The position numbers and the translations under genes are program-made. Under the pieces are notes generated by a model. The model ran no database searches, was not told where the DNA came from, and saw nothing but the letters and a program-made list of their open reading frames with translations. This document shows positions 12,227 to 24,433 of a stretch of 64,000 nt of DNA, piece by piece (the first letter of the stretch is position 1; the number at the start of each line of letters is the position of its first letter). The stretch comes from Glycine soja (lineage: Eukaryota; Streptophyta; Magnoliopsida; Fabales; Fabaceae). The DNA is taken from assembly GCF_004193775.1 (NCBI RefSeq), contig NC_041008.1, positions 3,412,958 through 3,476,957 of the forward strand, written 5' to 3'.

Positions 12227-14107
12227 TCATTCAGCTCTCCTTCTCAAGTGCTGGGAAACAGGAATCCCTTCGAAGAAGTCCAAAACAGCATCCTCCAGGT
12301 CCTCAACAGAGTACTTGATGTAATTCTCCGGATGCCTCCCACTCTCTATGTGGCTCCTGAACCTCCCAAGAAACGACCTATATGCCGGAATCAGCTTCTC
12401 TGATATAGATATCCTCAGCTCCTCCCTGAGCTGCAAATCCGGTATCAACCAAACCGCCTGAGTCCTATGAACCTCCTCAAACATGGCATTAAACGCCTTA
12501 AACCTCTCCCTAAGAGCACTCTTGGACACCCCGGAAGAAAACCCCCCACTCACATGCAACCCCTCGTCCCTCAAACAATACAAGACCCTCACCCACGTGG
12601 CCCTCTGGTAGCTCGTGGCGGCCTGCCGGAACTTCCCCGTGAGCTTCTTCAAGTAGTCATCCCCTATCATCTCCCTCAACTCGGGACTCCCCCTCACCTT
12701 CTGAACAATGTAGTGCACATTGTTCATGACAAAAAGGTGAGCCAAAGACGCATCCCTGTAGTGCTTACTCTTCCCATCCAAGTTGAATTGCAATATCACA
12801 ATAATCCAAATCAAGTGAACATCCAAAGGTGTCTTCTCCTCAAACTCACTCAAATCCATATCAGGTATCCCAGGATCACCAGAATACCTAGACCCCGTTG
12901 AGGGCTTCGACACTATAAGCTCATTCAAAGTAACCTTGTAATCAGAGATCAAACTTATGTAATTCATCACATACCGAGTCAAAGGGTGAATCGTTCCACC
13001 AGGAACAGCAACCCTAGAAGGTTCCCTAAGCACAGCGTTTTCGAATTCAGACAAAATCCCCCTCGCAGCCTCACCCAACCGCGACAAAATCTCTGCAGCC
13101 TGAACCCTAATTGACTCCGACGACTTCGAATCAAACACGACGTCAATATCCGGCATCAAATCCGTCAACGCGTCATGCAAATCGAGAATCTTGAACAGCT
13201 TCTCCGGCGACCTACGGCTTATGCTAATTGCTTCCGCGAAGTTGAAGAGCTGAATCGCGGGACCTTTCACCGTCTCCATGAAGCAGGCGTCGTCGATGGA
13301 AGTTCCGACACCGTCGAAGATTTGCTCGCAGAGCTTCTTCTCGCTGGCGAAGAGCGTTCTGACGCAGACCTTGGCGGCGCGTATCCAGCGTCTGATTTTG
13401 TTCTCGAGCTGCTCCCACTCGAGACGCTGAACATCTCCGATGCTGAGTTTTTCGATTTGGAGTTTGCGAAAGCTCGCATCGACGGAGGATTTTCTGACGC
13501 TGCCGTAGACTTGGATGCACTCGCGGAGGTAGCCGGAGGAGACCATGCGCTCGGCGATGCAGCGGAGGTCGTAGACGGCGTCGGAGGGGATAAGATCGAT
13601 CTCGCGGATGCTGCTTGTGGAACGATAACTGCTGCTGTTAACGGAGTTAACAGAAGAGCGAACAGAGGAAGCAGCGCCGTCACTGTTGAAACGGAAAAGA
13701 GGAGTAGAGATGGTGTTATGGTTGGAGTCGGATTCTTCTTCTGTTGTTTCTTCGTTGGTGAGAGGGTGTTTTGGGGAAGAGGTGGTGGAAAGAGAGTCTA
13801 GGGTTTGGGAGGGTTCGTCTTCGGAGGAGGGGTCGAAGGGGTTGGTGTGGGAGATGAGGATGTTGCGGAACTCGTCTTCTAAGCGGGCCATGGCGATCTG
13901 GATGGCGGAGTTAACTTTGTCGGAGGAGACGGAGACGGAGACGGAGGAGAGAGAGCGCTGGATTTCGTCGACAGCTTGGAGGTAGAGATCGGCCTCGTCG
14001 CGGTCACCGCCGCCGGAGAATATCATCTTGTCGCGGGCCTCCTCCGACGCCGTCGAGTCCCACCGCAGGATGATCTTCTCCGCCGTCTCAAGCGGGAGGC
14101 TCTCCAT
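12227..14107 (-). CDS. EXO70D: Exocyst complex subunit EXO70, D clade
   Basis: A single uninterrupted exon of 626 residues. The start is set at 14107 (MESLPLETAEKIILRWDSTA), because this N-terminus matches EXO70D proteins and the upstream in-frame residues are translation of a (CT)n leader. Residues about 60-110 are helical and Ser-rich. Residues about 130-200 are an acidic/Ser/Asn linker (SSEDEPSQTLDS, NHNTISTPLFRFNSDG). Residues about 240-620 form the helical rods of the Exo70 domain, with conserved stretches such as HPLTRYVMNYI, FVMNNVHYIV and ENYIKYSVEDLEDAVLDFFEG near the C-terminus. Exo70 binds phosphoinositides and, with the other exocyst subunits, tethers secretory vesicles at the plasma membrane. 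Plant D members have been linked to autophagic turnover of type-A response regulators (literature memory). Intronless structure and length fit the clade. It is convergently oriented to the TMEM87-like gene. Confidence 0.96.
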   Translation of the reverse strand: MESLPLETAEKIILRWDSTASEEARDKMIFSGGGDRDEADLYLQAVDEIQRSLSSVSVSVSSDKVNSAIQIAMARLEDEFRNILISHTNPFDPSSEDEPSQTLDSLSTTSSPKHPLTNEETTEEESDSNHNTISTPLFRFNSDGAASSVRSSVNSVNSSSYRSTSSIREIDLIPSDAVYDLRCIAERMVSSGYLRECIQVYGSVRKSSVDASFRKLQIEKLSIGDVQRLEWEQLENKIRRWIRAAKVCVRTLFASEKKLCEQIFDGVGTSIDDACFMETVKGPAIQLFNFAEAISISRRSPEKLFKILDLHDALTDLMPDIDVVFDSKSSESIRVQAAEILSRLGEAARGILSEFENAVLREPSRVAVPGGTIHPLTRYVMNYISLISDYKVTLNELIVSKPSTGSRYSGDPGIPDMDLSEFEEKTPLDVHLIWIIVILQFNLDGKSKHYRDASLAHLFVMNNVHYIVQKVRGSPELREMIGDDYLKKLTGKFRQAATSYQRATWVRVLYCLRDEGLHVSGGFSSGVSKSALRERFKAFNAMFEEVHRTQAVWLIPDLQLREELRISISEKLIPAYRSFLGRFRSHIESGRHPENYIKYSVEDLEDAVLDFFEGIPVSQHLRRRAE

Positions 14108-14122
14108 AATTAGAAAAAAGAT

Positions 14123-14126
<4 letters not shown>

Positions 14127-14172
<46 letters not shown>
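14127..14172 (-). repeat. (AG)23 microsatellite in the EXO70D 5' leader
   Basis: An uninterrupted AG repeat on the plus strand that reads (CT)n in the EXO70D transcript, ending 19 bases before the start codon. CT/GA tracts in plant 5' leaders can bind GAGA-type (BPC) factors; here that role is inference. Confidence 0.95.
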
Positions 14173-14173
<1 letters not shown>

Positions 14174-15610
14174 CTGCGGGAAAAGGTGGCGTTTTGTTTT
14201 GGGTAAATTGCGTTGCGTATGTGGAAAAAATAAGAGACTTGTGTTGTGGGACATATCATTGCTCCACTCATTTGACTTTTTTTAAATGCCCGCCGTTGGA
14301 ATCTTCACAGTACATTCCGGTCAGGCAATTTTGATGTTCTCCTTTTTAACCTTTTTTGCATGGTTGCTTTTTATGCCTAATAATACTACTACTATGTATT
14401 ATCGCGTTTTTTCTTTTTCGGATAGTTAGATAGATACACTCATAATCATTTCTTTTTGGTACCCTTAATTAACACCAAGTTGTGGAGGTTCCTTTTTCGC
14501 TAAGCTTCATGTACTTCTCTCGATCGTGTGCTTTGGACTGTTAGTTTCCCACTTTGTCACCATTACCTCGTTCCTTTTCCTTTAGTTGACTGACTCTAAT
14601 GTGTTGCCTGCCTTGGCTGCCCTTGAAAGTTATTCTGTTAGTACAATTCAATGGGCAAAAAATAAAAATTGAGCAAAATGGTGCAAGTGTTTGTGTGTGA
14701 AATGCTTCCATTACGTTGTTTCTTTTGTGGATATATGTGTATATAGTGTTAGTACAATTGCATTTTGCAAGGTGTGTCACATGCTTTACTGATATAGCAC
14801 GAGTTTTCGATGTTTCCATCCTTGGTTTCACTTGTTTGTCACTATTATTATTCATTAATTATAAAACTGTGACTCTATTAATTGCTTCAGTGACTTTTCC
14901 ATTTCCATTGGTTTCGCGAGCTATGTAATTTGTAAAATTGAAGGTCATTGATTATTATGAGGCAATGCAAGAATATATATATATTCAATTCCCCTGGATT
15001 GTAGTCACGAACAAGAAAAACATGTGTTTCCCCATATGCGGGGAGTTTCCAAGTGAAACACTGGGGTTTTAGAATTTATGAAGACTAATAGAGTTATGCT
15101 CCTCCAATAATGGCCACATGAATGAGGACCCGATTGGGTTGCTAGTTGCTATAGCTACAATTGGAGTTTTGAGAAGCGATTGGCTGATTGACTCGTACGT
15201 TCAACAAAAGGCCAGTGCAGTCTGCAGACCCCTTTACCCTCAACCCCACTGCACTATCAACCGTGAACATTTTCGTGGTAGGGAATACTTATGCACCCAA
15301 TTATGCATTATCAATGTATCATGTTGTGTGAGACAAAAATTAATAGTTTAAAACCAATTTAATCAAATCTTCTTTTAGGGTGAAGTATCACTGAGATCAA
15401 TTGGCATAATTGTTTCGGTTTAAGTCTAGAGTTTTGTTTTCAGTGAATAATTGTATTAAATATTCAGAATAAGAATATCATCGTTCATTAATAATCCTAA
15501 CTAATTCAAGAAATTACGATTGATTACTTCTCGGAAAGGATACATATATATAGTCTCTAAAAAAATATATTAAAGTAACATTTATTGTGCTTTAATCTTA
15601 ATATAGGAAA
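14174..15610. other. EXO70D upstream region and intergenic DNA
   Basis: The first few hundred bases are the likely EXO70D promoter; no clear TATA box was picked out. Frames near 14541-14928 and 15118-15351 lack splice context and recognisable similarity. Confidence 0.45.
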
Positions 15611-16232
15611 AGTTTAATTAGGTTCTTATAATTTCTAAACTTATCTAATTTAGTCCGTGATTTTTTTAGTTTTGTAGTTTATCTTTTAATTCCCAATAGG
15701 TTTTTACCGTTAAAATTGTTTAACACGGTCAATTTTGTATATGTGAGTTTTTAATTGGGAGGGAACTCAATAGTTTTAAACGTGCAAACGAAGGAAGTTC
15801 ACTCAGAACTCTCACTTGCATGTAGAACGCTCATGTGTGTGTTCGCACCACACGACACCTCGTACCTTCACCTTGTACCGCACCGTACCTGCCTTCATCC
15901 TCTGTTAAAGAAGAACACTTCTGATTTTTAGTCGATTGCAATAATGGACGACATGAGTCAACGCTTGGTTGCAGCAAATCGCAATAAGTTTTAATTCCTA
16001 ACAAAGAACGATAGTGGCCGAGAGGGAGATGAATTGAAAATGTAGAGGGAGTTTTGCGCTTCACTGCGGTGAGGAGAGTTTTGCCAAGATCCATTAACTG
16101 TTAAACAATTTTAACAATAAAGATCTATTGGAAATTAAAAGATAAACTACAGGACTAAAAAATCATTTATTAACTATAGGGACTAAATTGGATAAATTTA
16201 AAAATTATAGAAACTAAATGGATAATTAAACC
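15611..16232. mobile_element. Mutator-like TIR element, non-autonomous (about 0.62 kb)
   Basis: The left arm (15611-15730) is matched in inverted orientation by the right arm (about 16095-16232), sharing words such as GTTTAATTA at the tips, then ATCTAATTTAGTCC / ATCCAATTTAGTCC, GTAGTTTATCTTTTAATT and GTTAAAATTGTTTAACA. Arms are about 120-135 bp with indels. The flanks TATAGGAAA (15602-15610) and TATAAAAAA (16233-16241) agree at 7 of 9 bases, fitting an aged 9-bp target duplication. The core (about 15780-16090) is GC-richer than its surroundings and holds an 87-codon minus-strand frame with no recognised similarity, possibly a captured fragment. Confidence 0.7.
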
Positions 16233-16239
16233 TATAAAA

Positions 16240-19200
16240 AACTATAATCATAATCGATTTAGTCTCTCTAAAATTATAAAACTATCATTTTAAAATTTGA
16301 AATCATTAAACATCCATTATTTTTGTCCATAAAATCATCAAATAATAAGAACTTTAATCCTTAAAATTACAACAATAATTTAATGAGAAGTAAATTGAGA
16401 AACATTCCATAATTTTAAGAACTAAAGTCACTTTACAATCATGTAGACTAATTTACTAAATAACTCTGGGAAAGGAAAGCACTTTTTTGTGACGAAGGAA
16501 AAAAAAAAGAAGAAAAAGAGATAATGAGTTCGAAATTTTCAGCTATAAAAAATCTAACAAATTAACAAATAATATCTGTCAATAAAAAAAAAATTCTTAT
16601 ATTTTTCTGACAATTAGTTTAGATGTGCATGAACACCTTTTCAAAATAGATGAAATAGGACAGCAGCAGATTGTAGCCATACACAAGATATATATTTTGT
16701 TTAACTTTAACTCAGGTTCTTATTGATTTTAGATTTCTTTTTTAAAAGAAATTGTACTCTTCCACGGATAAAATAAATTGTACTCTTCCAATTTTAGGCA
16801 AAATTATATTTTAACTACGTTCTCATTTTTCAGTGTTTTAAGTATCATTCGTGTCTCTGCCTCAAAGTTAGAGAGTTAAGTTGTATATTCTCTCAGAATT
16901 TTAAGCCAAGTTCTAACGGAGATACAGTTGTAGCTTTGGGACCAAGTGCTTTCAACTTGGTATTGGCCGAAATCATAATTATTCAAAAAAATCAATAATT
17001 TTATTACACATGATAATACATAATCTGATAACAACATTGTACCGTATTTTTTTAATATTACTAGTATATTTTGATTAGATTTTTTTGTTTCATTCCAAAT
17101 ATGAAAAGGGTTTGCCGTAAGGTTTAGGACATTTTACTGTTTTATTTTTTAAAAGTCAAATTGTGATTTCTGTATATTTCTACTAACTGTCCTTTTCTTA
17201 TTTTCTTTTAATAGAAAGCGATTCTTAATTTAAAATGAAATTAGTTAGCATGAATTATTATTATTAAATTTAAGCAGTACACAACTCTTCATTCAAGAGG
17301 AATACAGAGTATCAAGTATATCTAAATAGTAGTAATTTTGCTATCTTGCATTCCATAGCATTACTAACTAGTCGATGGTTTTTACAAGATAAATAGTTGA
17401 GTTAGAAGATAATTTTTTAATAAGTGTATTATTTGATTAATAATAAATAGCACAAATAAAATAATATAAAATTTATTAAAATATGATTTTTAATATTTAT
17501 TATCTTAATATAATATATTATTATTATTATTATTGTATTTTATGAGAATTTAAAATATAAAATATATACAAGTAAGTTAGTTAGTCAATAATATAAATTT
17601 AAAATACATGTAATGATAAGATTATTGATGTGAATAGATAATATAAATTCAAAATCCATGGTATGGGTATGGTAAGACTAATATACATAATACATAATGT
17701 GAATTCGAAAATATATGATATGATACGCGATTATTATAACTAAAAGATAATGTTTGAGAAACAAGAGAAGGGTTTAAATATATGTCTTTTGAATATTTTG
17801 TACCTAGAACAAAAAATTGTCACATGATTTTTTGAGTAACAAGAAGAAAAAAAATTAAGTTTTTCTCTTATCCTTGTTTGATTCATTTGTCATGTATAAT
17901 ACCATATATTTTAGGGAATCAAACGGGTTCATGTTTATTTTAAAAGAAAATAATAATTGAAAAATGAAAAATTACAAGTGTTAGAAAAAATTATAATAAC
18001 AGTAATAAGTATATAATAGCAATGATATATAGCAAAATTATTTGTAAAAGTATTCTTTTGAAATAAAAGTAAAAAAAATATAACGATAATAATTAAAGTA
18101 ATTTTCAGAAATAAAATAATTTTATGAAAAATAATAATTATGAAATAATTTGTACCTGCTAAAAAAACTAGTAAATAAAGTAGCAATAATACTAGCTATA
18201 TACGCTCATATATTTCCTAAAAAATTGTTTAGTAAAATTATACCTTGAAATTATCGGAAAAGATAAAAATAATAAAAATCTATCTTAAATAAAAATTATT
18301 GCAAAGGAAATATAATAACTGTTTAAGGATAAAAAAGAAATAAATATAAAAAATTAGAAACTAAAAATTAATATTTTTTTAAAAATCATTTTAAATAACA
18401 TGTTAAAAATTACTAAAAAAATCATTTACTAAACAAATTTTTCAACTAATAGCAAATATTAGAAACTAACTAAAACAATATGTGAAAAAACACTCCTAAG
18501 CATATTTTACGTTATATAATTTTATTATTTACTTTTAGTTAAACCTATTTTGCTTTTTTCTCATCTAATTCTGCCATGTACGCAACGCATAAAAGATGCA
18601 AAAGTGTAAATAAAAGGTATAATTCGTAAATTTCATATCATCAATTTTGTTAGTTCTATTTATTAGTCTTTTTTCTATTCAATTGGTTCCGTTAACTCAT
18701 TAATTGTTCTGGGCAATCGGTAGCGGTAGCATAGTGTAGCAATCATGCAAGACGGTCATTATCAGAATCATTGATGGGCAGTTTTTCTAAGACCAATTCA
18801 ATTTGAGTCACGTCCTGTTGCCACCAATTTCCATTACGGCATTACCATTACTACCTTCTTAGTTCTTATCCTTAATTTCTCTAAAATTTTAACAAGAAAA
18901 AAAAAGTTTAATAAGATCGGCTGCATATATAATTGCTAGACTCAATAATAAATATGCACAATCATTAAGAAACAACAAAACTTTTATCTCCATGACCATA
19001 CATACCAGACATTCAATAAGATTCACGAGGCTAATTTTGTCATGACATTTAAATTAATCAAAAGTTGCAAAAAAATTTATCGTGCATTTATTTAAGAAAA
19101 AAAATGTTAAGTGTGAAAGTTATTTTCTTTTATAAAAAATGTGTCTATTTATAAAAAAAATGTAAGTATGAAATATTTTTTTCTTGTCTCTTTTCAGATG

Positions 19201-19560
19201 ATCTATAATCAAAAAGTGATTGTGAATTTCTATAAAGAGTTGTTTCTCTTGAAAAAAAAAGACATAAAATGATCCATCTAAAATCAATATGCATGAAGAA
19301 AAAAAATTGTCTAAATTTTTCCATTCATATTATTTCCTTTCTTACCTTATTATGTAAATTATCATTCACAATAATTTTGATCGTCAAATGTGCAAATCAA
19401 ATTAATAGACTTCATTATATTTTGAATTTGTTATTACATCTAATTGATGATGTAAATCGAACTTAAAGCTTAGTGTTTCATACACACATTTAGAGACGTG
19501 TTTTTTCTTTTTTTAGAACAATCAACACTATTTTTCAACAATTTTTAAGTTTGATTACAT
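16240..19560. other. AT-rich intergenic, no gene seen
   Basis: More short TIR-like scraps follow the element (16260-16460, reading like further degraded arm sequence). A (TTA)n run sits at about 17517-17535. No coding exon is supported. Confidence 0.5.
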
Positions 19561-19563
19561 TTA

Positions 19564-19926
19564 ATGCTTAATTATAAAAATAATCTTCTTATTTTTTCCA
19601 ACTTACTAAATTGGTTTTCTTATATTTTAATTCACTATCAGAGTTTTTTTTTTCTTTTCAAATTGACTATTTAAGTCCTCGTAACTAAAATTGAATGTTA
19701 ACTATCATGTGTCATTATCTAATTAATGATATGGGATAGTGAACAACCAATCACATAATGACACATGATAATCAAAATTTTTTTGTCTACATTTAACGTT
19801 TAATTTTAATTATGGAGACTCAAATAGTCAATTTAAAGAGAGAAAAAACTCTAATAGTAAATTAATATGTAAGGGAACCAATTTAGTGAGTAGAAATAGA
19901 TAAAGAGACTATTTTTATAATTAAGC
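19564..19926. mobile_element. Foldback MULE-type MITE (363 bp)
   Basis: The two halves are inverted copies of about 150-170 bp: the left arm begins GCTTAATTATAAAAATAATC and the right arm read in reverse begins GCTTAATTATAAAAATAGTC. The inner part shares ATCATGTGTCATTAT. The flanks TTACATTTA (19555-19563) and TTACATTCA (19927-19935) match at 8 of 9 bases, a 9-bp target duplication. No coding capacity. Size and structure point to a non-autonomous Mutator-like element. Confidence 0.8.
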
Positions 19927-19935
19927 TTACATTCA

Positions 19936-22900
19936 ACAATAATGATGACAACTTTGAAGGTGGCGACTTTTGAAATTGTCAAGCTTAAGAGATTTAGTGG
20001 TGAAAATTTTGTTAATTGACAAAAGAAAATACACTTCCCTTCTTAAAAATATGAAGGTGGTATATCAGTATTTGTATTGAACACTATAAGAGCAATAGAT
20101 AGAGAAGATGAGATCGTTGTTGAAATTTGTGAGAAACACAAATGGAACAGCGATGACTATATTTGCATGGGACATAATATTTTAAATATTGTATTTGTGA
20201 CACATTGTTTAATGTATATCAAAATTTTGGATTAGCCAAGAAACTCAGAAAAAAATTAAGCAAGTATACGATGAACAACACAAGTAAAAATATCTTGTCA
20301 GTCATTTGAATTATTATTAGATGATTGATTGTAGATCAGTCATCAAACAAAATGCATGAAATTTGACGTATTCTTAATAATTTCAATTTGAGAAAAGCAC
20401 TAACTCTCATTGATGCATACCATGTATTGACCTTGGAAGAATTAAGATTTTACTATTACTTAATAAGTATAGGTTCAAGTCTATATTTGAATACATTCTC
20501 CAAAGGTGGAATGTTTGTAAGGAAGATATACTTTTGTAAGAATATGTTCAAACTCAATGTAATTAATCAATAATAATAGTAAGTCTATTTCTTCTTATAT
20601 TAATTGAGTCTTGTAATATATGGCATATTCAATTGGAACATGTTAATTTTAAGAAAATAGATAGTATGACGAATTCATGTTTTATTCCTAAAAATTTAGA
20701 ATTTCTTATGCGCATGTAACTTGTATGTTAACTAAGATAACAAAATTCTCCTTTGAAAAAGTTGAAATAAATTTTAAAGTGTTAGATTTGTTGATTTCAT
20801 ATGTTTGTGTTGACTCACCCACAAACAGTAAACGATACTTTGTGCGTGATTTGCATGGTTGACTCACCACAAATATAGTAAAAGATACTTTGTGTTTTCT
20901 TTTTTACTAAATGAATGGAAACTAGGAAAAAACGTGGCCAAGTTGAATTGTTTTCAAGTTTATTTTTGCCATTCCAATTTCGGCAAAATCGAAATTAGTT
21001 CAAAATTACAATTCTTATATGTGGGTTATGCAAAGAATTATGTGAGTGTGAAGATCCCAGAAAATTAATTAGTAAGTTTGCTCTAAGATTTCTCGATCTT
21101 TTTTTTAAAAAAAGTTTGCTCTAAGATCAACAAAAGAAACGAAGCGATAGTGGATTATTGTAGTGTAAAACTATAACTTTAGGTTCAGTTTTATTGTCAT
21201 TTATTGCTGCTCTAGTTAATTAAGGGTAGTGTTTGATAAAATTACATGAGTTTAAATGTAAAAAAAAAGGATTTAATCTATGTATGATATTAACGATAAT
21301 AATGACAACAACGAAGAAAAGGAATAACAAAGGCAACAATCGTAGTAGGAAAATAGTTGAACAATGTGAAGTAAGTTTAGAAATTGTAATAAAGTTGGGA
21401 ATTGAAAACAATAAAGTTTAGTTATATTAAAATTTTATAAAATTAGGCATTAAAACTATAACTGTAAACATCATAGCTATAATAATTTCTAAAGTTTAAT
21501 TGCCATTCCAAACCTCAACTCGGTGCAAGAAATGGACGCTTGAATAAATTACTAATCTTTTCTATGATTTTTCTTGCACAAATCAAGCATATTGCAAGCT
21601 AGCTAAGCACGACTTGGCTTAGGCTTGTCCCTAGCCCCCATGTTAGAAAATATATCAGTCAGCAATTAATGTTCGCTATATATTGAACGACATGTGCATT
21701 TCACGTAAAAGGAATATTCATGCATTTAAATAATCAATGGCATTGCCACGGGAGGGAGCAAGAGAGATTTTCTTACAATTTTACGAGTATGGTGAGCAAA
21801 AATTAGTACCTTTTTTAATAAAAAAATTTCAGGAATCTTGTATAGTATGGGTTCAAGGCGTTCTCCTCCTTCAACAAATTGTTTTTTTTTTACTAACAAA
21901 AGGACAAAATGGTTGAGAATTTAGAGTTGCACGAGTGGTGGTGCAAGCAAATCATTTGAAGATATTGCAATTAAATTTTGGGTGAAATTTACTAAATTAG
22001 ACGAAACTTCTAGAAGTACAACATGTTAGCATGTCCCACCAGGTAAAAAAAGTATAGTATGTTATCAATTAAAGATTATTATTTTGTGAAAAGGTCGAAT
22101 ACGTAACTTTTTATTTTTTATCCAGTTGGTAAAAGGCAGAATGTAAGTCAATAATACTGTACATGTAAATATTGTTACTACACGCATATTGCATATATAG
22201 GTTTATACATGACAATGCAATGGGAAGACAAAAAGAAATTACATCTGTGTGATATAAAAGAAATTATAAAAAAGTTGAAAGTCTTCATTATATGCGAGCT
22301 TGATGAGGAAATGCGTCACACCAATGATTTAACAATGTAATGCGAATTTTAAATATAAATCAAATTATATATTAAATTTATTATACTTTTCAAAAAAATA
22401 AACAAATAGCCCAACTATTACCACGGATCACTAAACCTAAATAAAACAAGAACGATGTAGAAAACAAAAAAAGGTAATATGAACAATAATAAGAAAAAAA
22501 AAATCGGTCATGAACTTGATTAGGAAATACATGGTTGAATTCTGAAAGAAGTAATTGAAATAGGAAAACAAAACAAAAGATTATAGGAATTTGGCTCGAG
22601 TGCACATATTAAGAAATAGCTTTAAAGTTATAAATTTATATTTTATAGTATAGAGATTTGAAAAAATAATGTCATGTGAGTAGAGCCAGATCAGCGTCTG
22701 GGCTCAATCATGAAAAAAATGTTATTATGGTTATGGCACCTAAAAATTCGATGACAGATAATAAGGGATATCCAAATTTTGCAGAAAGGAGGAGTATGAC
22801 AGGATATGCTGAGACTTACGAGTTTGAGCCTTTCAACTAATTTATGCATTTCAATGAACGTCCAGCTGTAGTATGCTGTGAACATTAGCATATGGTTGAC

Positions 22901-24130
22901 TTAAGCAACATTATTATTCATATAAAATTTTGTCCTCTTCTTTTTTATTCATTCACCAATGGAAACAAATCTGTCCTCTTACAACTTTAAAAATGATAAA
23001 GAAAAACCCTACCCTTCAAAGTTGTCCAATCCTCATCAATGAATCACACCACAGCTATAAACGACTATTATAATTAATATTTAGACTTCCAAACCTAGGA
23101 AGGAACTACTGGGTAAACGTAAACCAGTCACTGTTGAGGTTTTTCTTATTGATAAATGTTAATCCGGCTCATTGGAGTATTATTATTAAGGAATTAAAAA
23201 TATTTTTTTTATTTATTAAAATATATAAAATTAGATTATTTATAATTTTTTTTGTTCTTTTATGATCTTGCTAATAAATATTTTTTTCTTTTAGTTTCTT
23301 AATTAATGTTCTGATAATATTCGTCAGTAACACCCTTATTTATTTTGTAATTTGTGCAGGTTAAGATTAGGTATTAGCTATTTTTTTCTGAATAGATTAG
23401 GTATTAGCTAGGCCGTTTCAATGTAAGTTTACTCACTTTTGTTTATCTAGCATATATTAAATGGATTTGTAAATTTGTTGCTGCAAAACGCGTTAATCAA
23501 TTAGCCTAGGGTTATTTCTAGTATCAAATTCGACTCTTGTATATGTAAGGTATACAAAATTGACTCCAGTAAAAGAAATACTTAAATTTCCTTTAAAATA
23601 TTCCTTAAATCGTGTGTTACTATCTCATGAAATTGTTAAATATTTATTCTTAAATTTATTATTTCAGTTCCTTTTGTATTTGGTTCTCGTACTAAACAAT
23701 AAAAAAAACACTTAATTCTAATTGACTTTAATGATTAGAATTAGTAAATAAAATCCAATATTTTAACTAATTTATTCTTTAAATAGGGAAATAAAAAACT
23801 ATAAAGCCGAAAAGAAAAGTGTTTTGGTCCACACTCAAAAAATGCATGAACATAAATAAATGGATTGCCAATTTGCAAGTTAACACACCCAAGCTAACAT
23901 TTTTGTTGTGGCCCGTTTATAAAATAGGCTCAATTATTTGTGGTCCAAAAAAAGTTACACAAACTTAGTTTTGTTCGCTTATTGCAAGTTGCAACCCAAT
24001 GAACCCATTGCACACCGAGTCAATGCGGACCGAGTTGACTCGTTATTCATTTTTCCATGTAAGCTTGACAATAGGGTAAAACATGTGAAATTTGGTTCAA
24101 CCCAGATTTATCGTTAATCTTTTTCGAATG
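19936..24130. other. AT-rich intergenic, no gene seen
   Basis: Contains small local duplications (20809-20895; AGTTTGCTCTAAGAT twice near 21092-21128; GATTAGGTATTAGCTA twice near 23367-23410). No coding exon is supported on either strand. Confidence 0.5.
20809..20895. repeat. Imperfect direct repeat of about 36 bp
   Basis: GTTGACTCACCCACAAA...AGTAAACGATACTTTGTG and GTTGACTCACCACAAA...AGTAAAAGATACTTTGTG lie 50 bases apart, differing by a few substitutions and a 1-base indel. Confidence 0.75.
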
Positions 24131-24139
24131 AATTAAATA

Positions 24140-24400
24140 GAAATTTTGGTCTTTTTATTTATATTATTTAATTTAATTTAGTCTATCTATCTTTAAAAAA
24201 TTTAATTTAGTTCTCTAATTTTTTAAAAAATATTCAATGTTATTTTTTGTTCAAATTGACACTAACAAAGTTAATAAAATCAAAAAAGGAAGGAAAACAC
24301 TGGATAATTTTTTAAAAACTAAATTATCAAATTGAATATTTTAAAAATAGAGGGCCTAAATTGGTAAAATAATTTATAACTATGTATAATCTTTAAATAA
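24140..24400. repeat. Degraded inverted-repeat element downstream of the receptor kinase
   Basis: The left half (TTTATTTATATTATTTAATT... with AATTTAGTC words) is imperfectly matched in inverse by the right half (about 24320-24400, GGGCCTAAATTGGTAAAATAAT). It looks like an old MITE. Boundaries and target duplication are not clear. It ends within about 40 bases of the kinase stop codon. Confidence 0.4.
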
Positions 24401-24433
24401 GTATTTTTAATTATTTATCTTAAAACTATATTT

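Noticed and set aside
12467..12901. A 144-codon plus-strand frame rich in Pro and His
   Set aside because: Antisense to EXO70D, in which the minus strand is clearly the coding one.
13175..13801. A 208-codon plus-strand frame
   Set aside because: It lies antisense to the EXO70D coding exon; the sequence is the shadow of a GC-richer coding region and has no recognised domain.
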